64,000 nt of DNA, taken from assembly GCF_000238075.1 (NCBI RefSeq), contig NZ_JH414506.1, forward strand, positions 82,804 to 146,803, in the 5' to 3' direction. The translations under genes and the position numbers were made by a program. This DNA comes from Oribacterium asaccharolyticum ACB7 (GTDB lineage Bacteria > Bacillota > Clostridia > Lachnospirales > Lachnospiraceae). Position 1 is the first letter of the stretch, and each line of letters starts with the position of its first letter. The notes below the pieces were generated by a model, which did no database searches, had not been told where the DNA came from, and saw only the letters and a list, made by a program, of their open reading frames with translations. Below are positions 17,133-24,614 of this stretch, piece by piece.

Positions 17133-18762
17133 GGTTTTGCTCCTCTTCTCTCATCCAGCTTTGAATAAGCTTTGCTACAACCTGTGGGTTCTGATCCGCA
17201 AACTCGCCAATACTCTTCTTCAGCTTCATGCCGTGAATCATTCTGCCTTCCGCATTGAGCTCATACTCATCCGGCGTGTCATCGATCGGTGCTATCTCAT
17301 CACTCGGCTTAACACTGAGTGCCTCTTGGTTCGCCATCTCTTCTTCCATAAGCTTCTTCTGCTTCTTTTTCTTCTTCGCACGAAGAATCAGAATCAGCAA
17401 GATCAGGATTAATAAGAATGCGGATACTCCCGCTCCGATTAATGCCCATAACGGGAATCTCTCGAGTACTGTCTTCGGCTCTTCCGGAAGCGGTTCTTCT
17501 TCCGTCTTCTGTACATTGGTCTTATTCAAAGAGCGCAAAATCGTAATTTTGTTCTCTGCATCTTCTCTATTGATGCCCGCCGCATCCGCGACAAGATTAA
17601 TCAAATCTCCATCCGGAATGCTCTTGTCATCCGTATTGATTACAATCGCAACCGTAGCGTCCTCCAAGACGCCGGGGGAAATTTCCTTCTGCTCTTTTAA
17701 AACATTGTAAAGCCATTCTCTGGTGGCACTGGAATTGGCATAGCCGTCCACCGTGGTATTGCTTCCGTTTTGTGTCGTATATCGCGGCGTGTCCGCATTG
17801 GCATCCGCTCCTGCAACACCGGCGGCATTTTCACCGGAACTTCCGGCATTCTCTCCCGCCACTTCCTCATTCTTAAGAAGACCGGTCTTGTCTGTGGCTT
17901 CCGTCTTCTCCGGAACGGAGTACTGTGTGTTTTCCTGAACCAGCTTGGCCATGTTCAAGGTACCTTTTACAGAAACGGCTAAGTTCTCTCCGCCGTAAAT
18001 CTTCCCGAGTACCCTTTTAATATTGGTAGCAATGTTATTCTCTACAGTGGCCGTAAGATTCGCCATACTGGTCCCGGAACCGCTTGCGCCGTCTTCCGCA
18101 TCCGCAGCCACTTCCTCCATGGTTCCTGCATCAAAAACCGAAACCTTGGTAAAAGTCATTCCTTTTACAGAACGGGCTACCAGGTTTTTAATGGCTTCTG
18201 CATTTTTCTCGCTCAGAGTCTGCCCTTCATCCATGGTCACCACTACGCTGGCACTGGCCTGAATCGGATTATCGGACTCTATGGCATAGTTCTGCTCCGT
18301 GCCTTCCGCAATGGTTACCTTTGCATCCCGCACGCCGTCAAACAGGCGAATGGTTGCCCCCAAACGATCCTGCAAATCATAGAGAGTATATTGTTTCTTA
18401 TCGGACTCCGTTGTCATCAAACCGGAATTTCCGATATACATATTGTAAGCAAAGCCGGATTTGGGGTATCCCTTCGATAAAAGCTGTGCTCTTAAGGTAT
18501 CTACCGATTGAGAAGGAACCTTAAGAGAACCGGACTTTCCGTCATAAAGATAAGGAACGTTCTGTTCCTGCAAAAGAGAAACAACCTGTTGTGCCTCGCT
18601 TTGACTCAGAGAACTGAAAAGGGTCTGGTATTCTGTTTTTTGTCCTTTAGCAATCAAAACAACAGCTACAACGATCACGAGTAACGTCACAGCAGCAATG
18701 ATGCCTAAGAGTTTCTTTGATTTTTGTGACAGATTCTGCCACATCTCCTTGAGTTTTTGCAC
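17098..18762 (-). CDS. fliF: Flagellar MS-ring protein FliF
   Basis: FliF forms the MS ring in the inner membrane. It has 554 residues, with membrane helices near 20-40 and 440-463 and the YscJ/FliF periplasmic domain between, including SLSQSEAQQVVSLLQEQNVPY. A Gly/Ala/Asn-rich insert lies around 300-340. The cytoplasmic tail that binds FliG contains ENPQVVAKLI-like sequence (DQNPQVVAKLIQSWM). The start is a GTG at 18762 preceded by AGAGGAG. Confidence 0.96.
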   Translation of the reverse strand: MQKLKEMWQNLSQKSKKLLGIIAAVTLLVIVVAVVLIAKGQKTEYQTLFSSLSQSEAQQVVSLLQEQNVPYLYDGKSGSLKVPSQSVDTLRAQLLSKGYPKSGFAYNMYIGNSGLMTTESDKKQYTLYDLQDRLGATIRLFDGVRDAKVTIAEGTEQNYAIESDNPIQASASVVVTMDEGQTLSEKNAEAIKNLVARSVKGMTFTKVSVFDAGTMEEVAADAEDGASGSGTSMANLTATVENNIATNIKRVLGKIYGGENLAVSVKGTLNMAKLVQENTQYSVPEKTEATDKTGLLKNEEVAGENAGSSGENAAGVAGADANADTPRYTTQNGSNTTVDGYANSSATREWLYNVLKEQKEISPGVLEDATVAIVINTDDKSIPDGDLINLVADAAGINREDAENKITILRSLNKTNVQKTEEEPLPEEPKTVLERFPLWALIGAGVSAFLLILILLILILRAKKKKKQKKLMEEEMANQEALSVKPSDEIAPIDDTPDEYELNAEGRMIHGMKLKKSIGEFADQNPQVVAKLIQSWMREEEQNLGRKQHRSTRK

Positions 18763-18786
18763 CTGAAAACTCCTCTATCATTCATC

Positions 18787-19107
18787 CTACAGGCTGATCT
18801 TCATTAGATCGTTATAACTCTCCAACGCCTTATTCCGTAAAGTTACCAGCAAATCCAAACTGATTTGCGCCTTGGCTTCCGCAATAGGCAGACTGTGGGC
18901 GTCGGAAAGCTGGCCTGTAGCCAGTAAATACTGTTTATTTTCCACGTCCAGCTGTGTAGTCTTTACATTATCAATTGCCGATTTAAAAACATCTCTAAAA
19001 AGACTGCCATTCTCCGTTCCTGTCAGTCCTCTTTCCACCGCTGTCGTATCGCCTATATTTCCAAGCTTCCAAGAAGTCATAGGCTGAATAAACGCTATAT
19101 TTTCCAT
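18787..19107 (-). CDS. fliE: Flagellar hook-basal body protein FliE
   Basis: FliE links the MS ring to the rod. The 106-residue form starting MENIAFIQPM is chosen because the ATG at 19107 has a very strong GGAGGAGG ribosome binding site; an upstream in-frame start at 19152 lacks one. The C-terminal half carries the FliE signature DAHSLPIAEAKAQISLDLLVTLRNKALESYNDLM. It is the first gene of the operon; flgB-flgC, which usually precede it, are missing here. Confidence 0.94.
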   Translation of the reverse strand: MENIAFIQPMTSWKLGNIGDTTAVERGLTGTENGSLFRDVFKSAIDNVKTTQLDVENKQYLLATGQLSDAHSLPIAEAKAQISLDLLVTLRNKALESYNDLMKISL

Positions 19108-19228
19108 CGCTCCTCCTCCTTTAGGACACAATGTTATTCTCTCTGTGCTCATCCGTGATGCATAGTATCAATCCTAAAAAAGCCGAGAGTACCTGTTTTT
19201 AATCTTTTTTTAATTTTAAATCCTATGT

Positions 19229-19257
19229 ACTATAGCAAAACCCTTGCTATTTGACAA
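19229..19257 (-). promoter_or_regulatory. Sigma-A-type promoter of the main flagellar operon
   Basis: On the minus strand TTGTCA (19257-19252), a 17-nt spacer and TATAGT (19234-19229) give a near-consensus housekeeping promoter about 115 nt before fliE. The spacer contains the inverted repeat TAGCAA/TTGCTA (5-nt gap), which overlaps the -10 region and could be an operator. A plus-strand TTGACA-N17-TATGAC also occurs here but faces the 3' end of the EAL gene. Confidence 0.65.
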
Positions 19258-19434
19258 GTATAAGATTCATGAATATGACCAATTTTTTTATCTATTTTTT
19301 TCTAAGTATTTTCATCGATTTAGAATTATATCACAAATGACTCGCTTTAATTCGTCTATTTTTTCAGCAAAAAAGACAGCGTAATTCTCTATCTTATTTA
19401 ATCCTGTTTTCTTGCCTCTTTTTAAGAAAACCGT

Positions 19435-19469
19435 AATCCTATCTTTTCTTTCTTAAAAAAGATAGGATT
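19435..19469 (-). terminator. Intrinsic terminator after the EAL gene
   Basis: The arms AATCCTATCTTTT and its complement form a hairpin starting 30 nt after the EAL gene stop. T-rich sequence follows on both strands, so it may act in both directions. Confidence 0.75.
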
Positions 19470-19498
19470 ATGCCCTTTTTTCTTCTTTGTTTTTCGGC

Positions 19499-21640
19499 TT
19501 ATAAACCTTCGCCCAGTTTCCCTGCAACAAGAGAAGCGACCTGTGCATTCCAAAGGCGTCTGATGCTCAAGAGGATTTTCTCCTCCTCATCCAGCATGGA
19601 AGCCTTAAGGCTCACCAGTAAGACGATTTTCTTTCCGTTTTCGTCTACTCCCATAAAGTATTTTTCCTTGACGGCTTTCTCCCCCTTTAGGGCACTGTTT
19701 TGCCGTAAGAACTGGAAAAAGCGTTTTCCCTCTTCCTTTGAAAAAGTATCCCTGGCATAACACGTCAGAAAATCTTTTTCCTCCTGCTGCATTCTGCCTT
19801 CCGCCCTAAGGTAAAGCAACTCCGTCTGTCCCATTCTGGGGCTCCAAAGGAGAACCAGCTCATACCCCTTATATAAGTCTTTGACCTTTTCGATCATTTT
19901 CTTCTGCTTCAGCTTTAAAAAATCCCCCTGATAGACCTGAAGATTTACAATATAAGCATTTCTTCCCGGAATGTGACTAATCTCTCTTCCCCGAATACTG
20001 AAGAAGGTATCTCCCACGATGGTATCCAGCGTTTCTCTTTCTCCCGCGGACAGATTGGAAAAGAAACGTCTTACCACCTTATACATCTCTTCCTGCTTAT
20101 TATTAATGATTTCCTCCGTCCCCTTCACGCTTAATCCTCTGACACTGGAAAGCTCCTGTTGGAAGGATTTGTTGGCATAGAGAAACTCCATCTTATCGCC
20201 CACCATTTCCACAATGGAAAGGGGAATTCCTTCCACATAATTTCCCACCTCGGACGCAGCATGCTGCTTTATATGGGCATACCCGCTAAGCAGATTGACA
20301 TTCCCGAGGTCATCGTTGTATCTTCTCTTCCCCGGTGTCTCAAAACGAAAGCCCATTTCCTTACAATGGGCAATACTTTCTTCGTAGGGACGGGGACGAC
20401 CGATATAATACCCCTGCAACTTTTCACAGCCGATTTCCCGCAGGAACTCCAGCTGTTCCTCCGTCTCCACTCCTTCAGCAAGCGTACGGATTCCGATTTT
20501 CTTAGCCATATCCACAATAGAGCTGACAATTTTTTGAGACTTTTCCTGGAAATCCTGCAACAAAAGCATATCGATTTTCAACAAGTCAAAGTCAAAGTCC
20601 TTCAGAATATTCAAAGAGCTGTAGCCGGATCCGAAATCATCCATCCAGACCTTGTAACCGGCCTCGTGAAACCGCTTTATCTGGTTACTGATCAAGGCCG
20701 GATTTTTGTTTAAAACGGATTCCGTGATTTCCATGGTCAGCATTTCTTTCGGTACATCGTATTCTTTTACAAGCTTCTCAATCTCCGCAAAAATATCGCA
20801 GAGTTCAAAATCCATACGGGAAACGTTAAAAGAAACCGGAACCATGTTCTCCCCCTTTTCCCGAATATTGGAAAAAGCCTGGCAAATCAGAGAAACAACG
20901 TGAATATCCAGTAAATGAATAATATGATACTCTTCCAAAACCGGAATAAACTCTCCGGGAGAGATAAATCCAAACTGCGGGTCCACCCAGCGTACCAGAG
21001 CCTCCAGTCCGCAAACCTCCTTGGAAAGCGCACGAATCAGGGGCTGATAATAAACCTGGATATCCCCTCTCTTCATGGCATCTTCAATATTATCCACAAT
21101 AAAACGCTGGCGGAGCAGCATATGGCTGAGTTCCTCATCGTAGTAACGATAAAAGCTTTCCCTGTCTTTTTTGATGGAATCACAGGCCGTTTTCGCATTA
21201 TCACAGGCATTGATGATATTTCTCTTCTCAGAGACAACATGAATTCCCACCTTAAAGTCCAAAAACATGGGTAAATCCAGCTTTTCAAACTCGGTATGCG
21301 CTTTCAATAAGGAATTATGGCAATCCTCCGGAGTCGTCAAAAGGGCATACTGATCCGCAAACATTCTGGTAATCAGTGCATGCGGAAAAGCGGATTGAAG
21401 AATCTTTGCCATTTGAATCAGCAAAAGATCTCCCTCCTCGAAACCGAATCGGTAATTATACAGTTTAAAATCTACAATATTAAAATAGCAAAGAAGCTGC
21501 CCCTCTTCCAAAAATTCCGCTGCCAACTCTCTAAAGGGCTGATTCTTTATCGTCTTACTGAGAGGGTCCAGCTGACTCTCCTTCAATTGTTTCTTTTTCT
21601 CCATCCATTTTGGAAGAAGAAGATTCTTCTCTTTACTCAC
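19499..21640 (-). CDS. Cyclic-di-GMP phosphodiesterase with degenerate GGDEF, EAL and PAS-like domains
   Basis: This protein probably hydrolyses c-di-GMP and so favours motility. It has 713 residues. A GGDEF-fold domain (about 45-165) has lost the GG[DE]EF signature (the equivalent segment is MFADQYALL). An EAL domain (about 175-430) keeps GLEALVRW, MEITES, MDDFGSGYSS, DLLKID, EGVET and QGYYIGRP, so catalysis is likely. A C-terminal PAS-like region covers about 470-590, with no transmembrane segment. It starts at GTG 21640 with GGAGGGAG upstream. It lies directly upstream of the fli operon on the same strand but has its own terminator. Confidence 0.92.
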   Translation of the reverse strand: MSKEKNLLLPKWMEKKKQLKESQLDPLSKTIKNQPFRELAAEFLEEGQLLCYFNIVDFKLYNYRFGFEEGDLLLIQMAKILQSAFPHALITRMFADQYALLTTPEDCHNSLLKAHTEFEKLDLPMFLDFKVGIHVVSEKRNIINACDNAKTACDSIKKDRESFYRYYDEELSHMLLRQRFIVDNIEDAMKRGDIQVYYQPLIRALSKEVCGLEALVRWVDPQFGFISPGEFIPVLEEYHIIHLLDIHVVSLICQAFSNIREKGENMVPVSFNVSRMDFELCDIFAEIEKLVKEYDVPKEMLTMEITESVLNKNPALISNQIKRFHEAGYKVWMDDFGSGYSSLNILKDFDFDLLKIDMLLLQDFQEKSQKIVSSIVDMAKKIGIRTLAEGVETEEQLEFLREIGCEKLQGYYIGRPRPYEESIAHCKEMGFRFETPGKRRYNDDLGNVNLLSGYAHIKQHAASEVGNYVEGIPLSIVEMVGDKMEFLYANKSFQQELSSVRGLSVKGTEEIINNKQEEMYKVVRRFFSNLSAGERETLDTIVGDTFFSIRGREISHIPGRNAYIVNLQVYQGDFLKLKQKKMIEKVKDLYKGYELVLLWSPRMGQTELLYLRAEGRMQQEEKDFLTCYARDTFSKEEGKRFFQFLRQNSALKGEKAVKEKYFMGVDENGKKIVLLVSLKASMLDEEEKILLSIRRLWNAQVASLVAGKLGEGL

Positions 21641-21772
21641 TTCGGCTCCCTCCGATATTACGGCTTCCTGCCGCCCGCGCCCAGGCAGTTCATCCTGTCT
21701 TTTCGTTTATTTTTCGATAAAATTTTTTTATTAAAAAATGAAAATATTTCATGGCTTCCCTGTTTTATCGTC

Positions 21773-21802
21773 AAAAAAAAGAGAAGATATAACTTCTCTT
21801 TT
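21773..21802 (-). terminator. Intrinsic terminator after the substrate-binding lipoprotein gene
   Basis: A 10-bp stem (21777-21786 with 21793-21802) around a 6-nt loop is followed on the minus strand by an eight-base T run. It lies 26 nt past the lipoprotein stop. Confidence 0.85.
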
Positions 21803-21827
21803 AAAATTTTGCTTTTTCATCTCGTTT

Positions 21828-22637
21828 TTATTCGGAAAAATAGGACTCATAGCGCCGGTAGAGCGCCTCAAATTCTCCATTCTCCTTTATTTTTCGAAAG
21901 CCCCTGTCGAAGGCTCTGAGAATCTCCCGGTTTTGACCGCGACTCACGATGAAAGAGATTTCTTCTTCCTTGTCGAGAGAGAGCATCTCTAAACTGTTGT
22001 CTCCTTCCCGCATTTTCAAAAGGGCGGGGCGAAGATCACAGATGGCATCCGTTTTTTCCTCTTCCAGGGCGGAAAAAAAATCTTCATTACTCTGTACCAC
22101 GCTAAGGTAATAGCCCTCCTCCTCTCTTTTCTCTTCGAGAAAGGATGCGGCGGCGCTGCCTTCCTTTACCAGAACCGTCTTTCCCCGAAAGTCTTCCAAA
22201 CTCTTTTCTGCCGGATTATCCCTGTCTTTCCTTAAAAGAATGGCCAGGTGCACCGTCAAATAGGAGGTAGAATAGCTGAGTCTTTTCTCCTCGTCTTCTA
22301 TGCGAGACAGACCGCCAATCGCCATATCCGAAGTTCCCGTAATCACGGAGGGAGCAAGTGCGGATTGATTTTTGGGCAAAAACTTTAAAGTAAAGCTTTC
22401 CTTTTCCGCAATCCGTTCCATCAGTTCGATTTCAAATCCAACGGCCTTCCCTTCCTCGTCCTCCGCGGTAAAGGGATAATTATCCCGGTCAAAGCTCAGC
22501 CGAATTTCTCTTCCGGAAATGGTGCCGGTCGGTTTCTTCCCGCACGCAAAGAGAAGCAGAAAAAAAAGACAGAAGACTGACTTGCATAGCCTTCTTTTTA
22601 TCTTCTCTATTCCTCTCGATTCTACTCTCTCGGACAT
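21828..22637 (-). CDS. Family 3 extracellular solute-binding lipoprotein
   Basis: A periplasmic-type binding protein resembling amino-acid ABC transporter receptors. The start at 22637 is chosen for its GGAGAGGGA ribosome binding site and signal peptide; the frame is open further upstream. Residues 15-31 form a hydrophobic segment ending in the lipobox LFAC, so the protein should be lipid-anchored. The mature part has the family-3 pattern with YPFTAEDEEGKAVGFEIELM and an AIGGLS-like hinge. No permease or ATPase gene is adjacent, so it may act as an orphan sensor or receptor. It overlaps the previous gene by 16 nt. Confidence 0.85.
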   Translation of the reverse strand: MSERVESRGIEKIKRRLCKSVFCLFFLLLFACGKKPTGTISGREIRLSFDRDNYPFTAEDEEGKAVGFEIELMERIAEKESFTLKFLPKNQSALAPSVITGTSDMAIGGLSRIEDEEKRLSYSTSYLTVHLAILLRKDRDNPAEKSLEDFRGKTVLVKEGSAAASFLEEKREEEGYYLSVVQSNEDFFSALEEEKTDAICDLRPALLKMREGDNSLEMLSLDKEEEISFIVSRGQNREILRAFDRGFRKIKENGEFEALYRRYESYFSE

Positions 22638-23098
22638 TCCCTCTCCATAATCTTTAACAAAGCCAGTACGCTTTGAAAAGAGAAAGCCTTCTCCTTTTCT
22701 CCGATATAGACTTCTCCCTGCCATGTACAGTGCTGCCTAAACTTCGTATGCACAAAAAAAGTGGCGAGCTTTCCTCGCTCTTCCAAAATGGAATGCTTGG
22801 TGAGCGTCCTCACCTCATCCACAAAGTCTTTCTTCCCTCTTCTGTCGGGATAAACATACTTCTGTCTCTTCCGGAAGCTTCTGTCCCGTGAAGAGGTCTG
22901 CGGATAATCCCACGCATCGTACTGCATTTCCATCTTCTTAATCAGGTCCAAAACGCCATAGAAAGGGACCCGCTTCGTAGAGTACTGTTCTATCAACTCT
23001 CCCCGAAAGTCCCCGTCTACTCTTTCCATGATTAACACGCCCAATAAATCTATGGCATAAAGCTCAGCTAACGACTTCTCCATCTTCTTCATCCTCAT
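22622..23098 (-). CDS. Small protein of unknown function with C-terminal WQG module
   Basis: Unrecognised protein of up to 158 residues. ATGs at 23098, 23092 and 23083 are all possible. The N-terminal two-thirds is charged and without membrane segments. The C-terminal part (about 115-155) has the pattern CTWQGEVYIGEKEKAFSFQS followed by LALLKIMERE, which is also found in the next upstream gene product. It overlaps that gene by 35 nt and the lipoprotein gene by 16 nt, so the three are probably one operon. Confidence 0.7.
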   Translation of the reverse strand: MRMKKMEKSLAELYAIDLLGVLIMERVDGDFRGELIEQYSTKRVPFYGVLDLIKKMEMQYDAWDYPQTSSRDRSFRKRQKYVYPDRRGKKDFVDEVRTLTKHSILEERGKLATFFVHTKFRQHCTWQGEVYIGEKEKAFSFQSVLALLKIMERECPRE

Positions 23099-23279
23099 CC
23101 TCTAAAGACAAAGTCTCATCCAACAATGCTCTATCCATTAACTTCAGAAGTTCCAAACTGCTCCTAAAATATTGAGCCCGATTTTTCTCAGCCCAAATAA
23201 CCTTCCCTTGCCACGTATCATTTTCCATGCATTTTATTTGAACGATAAAAGTACTGCCTCGAACCTCTTTTTCTTCCAT
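23064..23279 (-). CDS. Small protein of unknown function, single WQG module
   Basis: A 71-residue acidic-tailed protein with no recognised function. Residues about 20-50 read TWQGKVIWAEKNRAQYFRSS then LELLKLMDRAL, clearly related to the C terminus of the 158-residue neighbour. It looks like a small beta-hairpin plus helix module. A GGAGGGTGAG ribosome binding site precedes the ATG at 23279, and it is the first gene of the three-gene set with the solute-binding lipoprotein. Confidence 0.7.
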   Translation of the reverse strand: MEEKEVRGSTFIVQIKCMENDTWQGKVIWAEKNRAQYFRSSLELLKLMDRALLDETLSLEDEDEEDGEVVS

Positions 23280-23357
23280 GGCTCACCCTCCCCTTATCTG
23301 TATTTTCTACTTTACTATGAAATCACGGAGAAAAAAAGAACTTTTTGTTTTCAAACG

Positions 23358-23398
23358 AATGAAAGGACTACCGATGATATGTCGGCAGCCCTTTCATT
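23358..23398 (-). terminator. Hairpin after the CAP-domain gene
   Basis: Arms beginning AATGAAAGG and ending CCTTTCATT, with an inner CCGA/TCGG match, form a long stem about 60 nt past the CAP gene stop. The following T run is weak on the minus strand, so termination may be partial. Confidence 0.6.
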
Positions 23399-23459
23399 TC
23401 TTTCTTAAGGTTCACGTTTTCTTATTGCATATTCTTCAAACGAAATTTTATAGTTTTTA

Positions 23460-23891
23460 TTAGATTCCAAACTCCTCTGCCCAGTAAACTTCTCCGTCTA
23501 CTTCAACAGTAAAGATTGCACCACTTTTGAAATCCGGCTTTAAGATGTTGGCTCTGTGAGATGGAGAATTCATCCAAGCCTGAACAACTTCTTCAGAACT
23601 GTCATAATACTGTGCAAGATTCTCTCCATAGAGAACCTTATCATCAGCAGTATACCAAGGTCTTCCGTCCGGTCTTGTGTGGGAAAAACTGCTTACGATT
23701 TCATTTGCTCTTACTTTAGCAGCGTTCTCAACCTGGTAGTTCCAAGTGAGTGGGTTTAAGCCGTTAGCAACTCTGATTTCATTCACTTTGTTGAAAGCTG
23801 CCTGAGCATCACCTTTTGCAGCGAATGCTGTCATTGCAAAAAATGTGGCAAATAATGCTGTAAGTAAAACTAATTTTACTACCTTTTTCAT
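23460..23891 (-). CDS. Secreted CAP-domain (SCP-like) protein under c-di-GMP riboswitch control
   Basis: A 143-residue exported protein. Residues 1-24 form a signal peptide (KKVVKLVLLTALFATFFAM then AFA cleavage site). The rest is a minimal CAP domain with conserved FSHTRPDGR, LYGENLAQ and SPSHRANIL segments carrying the two pocket histidines; the final segment ends YWAEEFGI. The bacterial role of CAP proteins is not settled; extracellular or envelope-associated functions are suggested. The long leader with two GEMM riboswitches and a hairpin over the ribosome binding site shows its level is set by c-di-GMP. It stands alone between two terminators. Confidence 0.9.
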   Translation of the reverse strand: MKKVVKLVLLTALFATFFAMTAFAAKGDAQAAFNKVNEIRVANGLNPLTWNYQVENAAKVRANEIVSSFSHTRPDGRPWYTADDKVLYGENLAQYYDSSEEVVQAWMNSPSHRANILKPDFKSGAIFTVEVDGEVYWAEEFGI

Positions 23892-23896
23892 ACATA

Positions 23897-23916
23897 ACTC
23901 CTTCTTACGAGGGAGT
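23897..23916 (-). promoter_or_regulatory. Hairpin covering the CAP gene ribosome binding site
   Basis: ACTCC (23916-23912, minus) can pair with GGAGT (23901-23897), which contains the ribosome binding site AAGGAGT just before the ATG at 23891. It is the likely translational expression platform of the proximal riboswitch. Confidence 0.55.
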
Positions 23917-23949
23917 CAGGAGCAGAATCATTTCACCCTGGTCAGGGGA

Positions 23950-24022
23950 TTCATGATTGCAGCTGGCTGACATTTTACAGTCCCTATAGCTTTGCGTCGC
24001 CGGATTTCCCCGGGTTTGCCGA
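23950..24022 (-). ncRNA. Cyclic-di-GMP-I (GEMM) riboswitch, gene-proximal copy
   Basis: Read on the minus strand, the element has the GEMM-I hallmarks in order: GGCAAACC, a CCGGG-GAAA-TCCGG stem with GAAA tetraloop, the invariant GACGCAAAGC-like segment (here GCGACGCAAAGC), CTATAGGG, and the closing GTCAGCCAGCTGC. It lies about 60 nt before the CAP-domain gene. Boundaries are approximate. Confidence 0.9.
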
Positions 24023-24090
24023 TGTCCTACCGTTAGTACGGTGACACCATATGATGAAAAGAAATACTCTACACTTTCTTTTCGAGTAAT

Positions 24091-24126
24091 AAAAAACCGA
24101 CAGCTAGAATTCCCTTTCTAGTTGCC
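24091..24126 (-). terminator. Intrinsic terminator between the two riboswitches
   Basis: On the minus strand, a hairpin built on CTAGAA/TTCTAG (extended by imperfect pairing) is followed by TTTTTT. Its left arm contains GCAACT, complementary to AGTTGC in the 3' part of the distal aptamer, so ligand binding could decide between terminator and antiterminator. Confidence 0.7.
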
Positions 24127-24187
24127 AGCTAACCGAATCTTCATATGAAAAAGCTTGTATAGATTGTTATACATCTTCTTACAGGGA

Positions 24188-24258
24188 AGATCGCAACTGG
24201 CTGCCATGTTACAGGCCCTATAGCTTTGCGTCATCGGGTTTCCCCGATTTTGCTCAAA
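24188..24258 (-). ncRNA. Cyclic-di-GMP-I (GEMM) riboswitch, promoter-proximal copy
   Basis: On the minus strand: GAGCAAAATCGGG, a perfect CGGG-GAAA-CCCG tetraloop stem, GATGACGCAAAGCTATAGGG, then ATGGCAGCCAGTTGC. It shares most conserved positions with the second copy 170 nt downstream. The terminator at 24091-24126 follows directly and is its probable expression platform. Boundaries are approximate. Confidence 0.92.
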
Positions 24259-24343
24259 CAGATCCGGTCAGAATCTGTTGGTAAGTGGTGAGTACTCAGC
24301 GGCTTCTCCGTCCGGTAAGTTATCCAATTCACTTACAATTTGG

Positions 24344-24371
24344 ATTATAGCATATATTAAAGAGATGTCAA
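24344..24371 (-). promoter_or_regulatory. Consensus promoter of the riboswitch/CAP transcript
   Basis: On the minus strand TTGACA (24371-24366), a 16-nt spacer and TATAAT (24349-24344) match the housekeeping consensus perfectly. Transcription from about 24337 would give a leader near 445 nt containing both riboswitches. Confidence 0.85.
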
Positions 24372-24495
24372 CAGAAAAATTAAATTTTAAGTTTTTTCTT
24401 TTTTACCTCTTTATAAAAGCTTCTCTCAGTGTATATTATCGCCAAGGAATTAAATTATATAAGTAATTTTCAAATTACTTTTAAAAAATAATTTT

Positions 24496-24545
24496 AGCTG
24501 TAAAAATAGGGCGTTGCACACGGCAATTTCCCTATCTTTACAGCT
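24496..24545 (-). terminator. Terminator of the phosphonate/LicD operon
   Basis: Arms 24496-24511 and 24530-24545 match over 16 bp with one mismatch; an inner TTGC/GCAA pair extends the stem. On the minus strand T-rich sequence follows. It lies about 65 nt after the phosphonopyruvate decarboxylase stop. Confidence 0.85.
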
Positions 24546-24554
24546 ATATAATCA

Positions 24555-24614
24555 GGTATAAAGTAGTTTAATTAGATACAAAGTAGTTTTACAAGATACA
24601 AAGTATTTTTTACA
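24555..24614. repeat. Three 20-bp tandem repeats at the 3' end of the decarboxylase gene
   Basis: Units 24555-24574, 24575-24594 and 24595-24614 share the pattern GATACAAAGTAGTTTTA with a few changes. The last unit overlaps the stop codon of the decarboxylase gene. No known function is recognised. Confidence 0.8.

Larger units (their letters stand above)
19108..19498. other. Intergenic region between fliE and the EAL gene, no coding gene seen
   Basis: This AT-rich stretch of 391 nt holds the fli operon promoter (19229-19257) and the terminator of the upstream EAL gene (19435-19469). The part between them is a plain AT-rich sequence with no convincing gene on either strand. Confidence 0.7.

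Noticed and set aside
18787..19152. Longer FliE starting at 19152
   Set aside because: There is no ribosome binding site at that ATG, whereas GGAGGAGG lies before 19107 and the shorter protein has the family length.
19251..19279. Plus-strand promoter TTGACA-N17-TATGAC
   Set aside because: It would transcribe into the 3' end of the minus-strand EAL gene with no plus-strand gene following. The minus-strand promoter at the same place has a clear target. An antisense transcript cannot be excluded.
24278..24466. Plus-strand frame of 62 codons within the riboswitch region
   Set aside because: It covers the promoter of the minus-strand riboswitch transcript and encodes a Lys/Phe/Tyr-rich random-looking peptide without a ribosome binding site.
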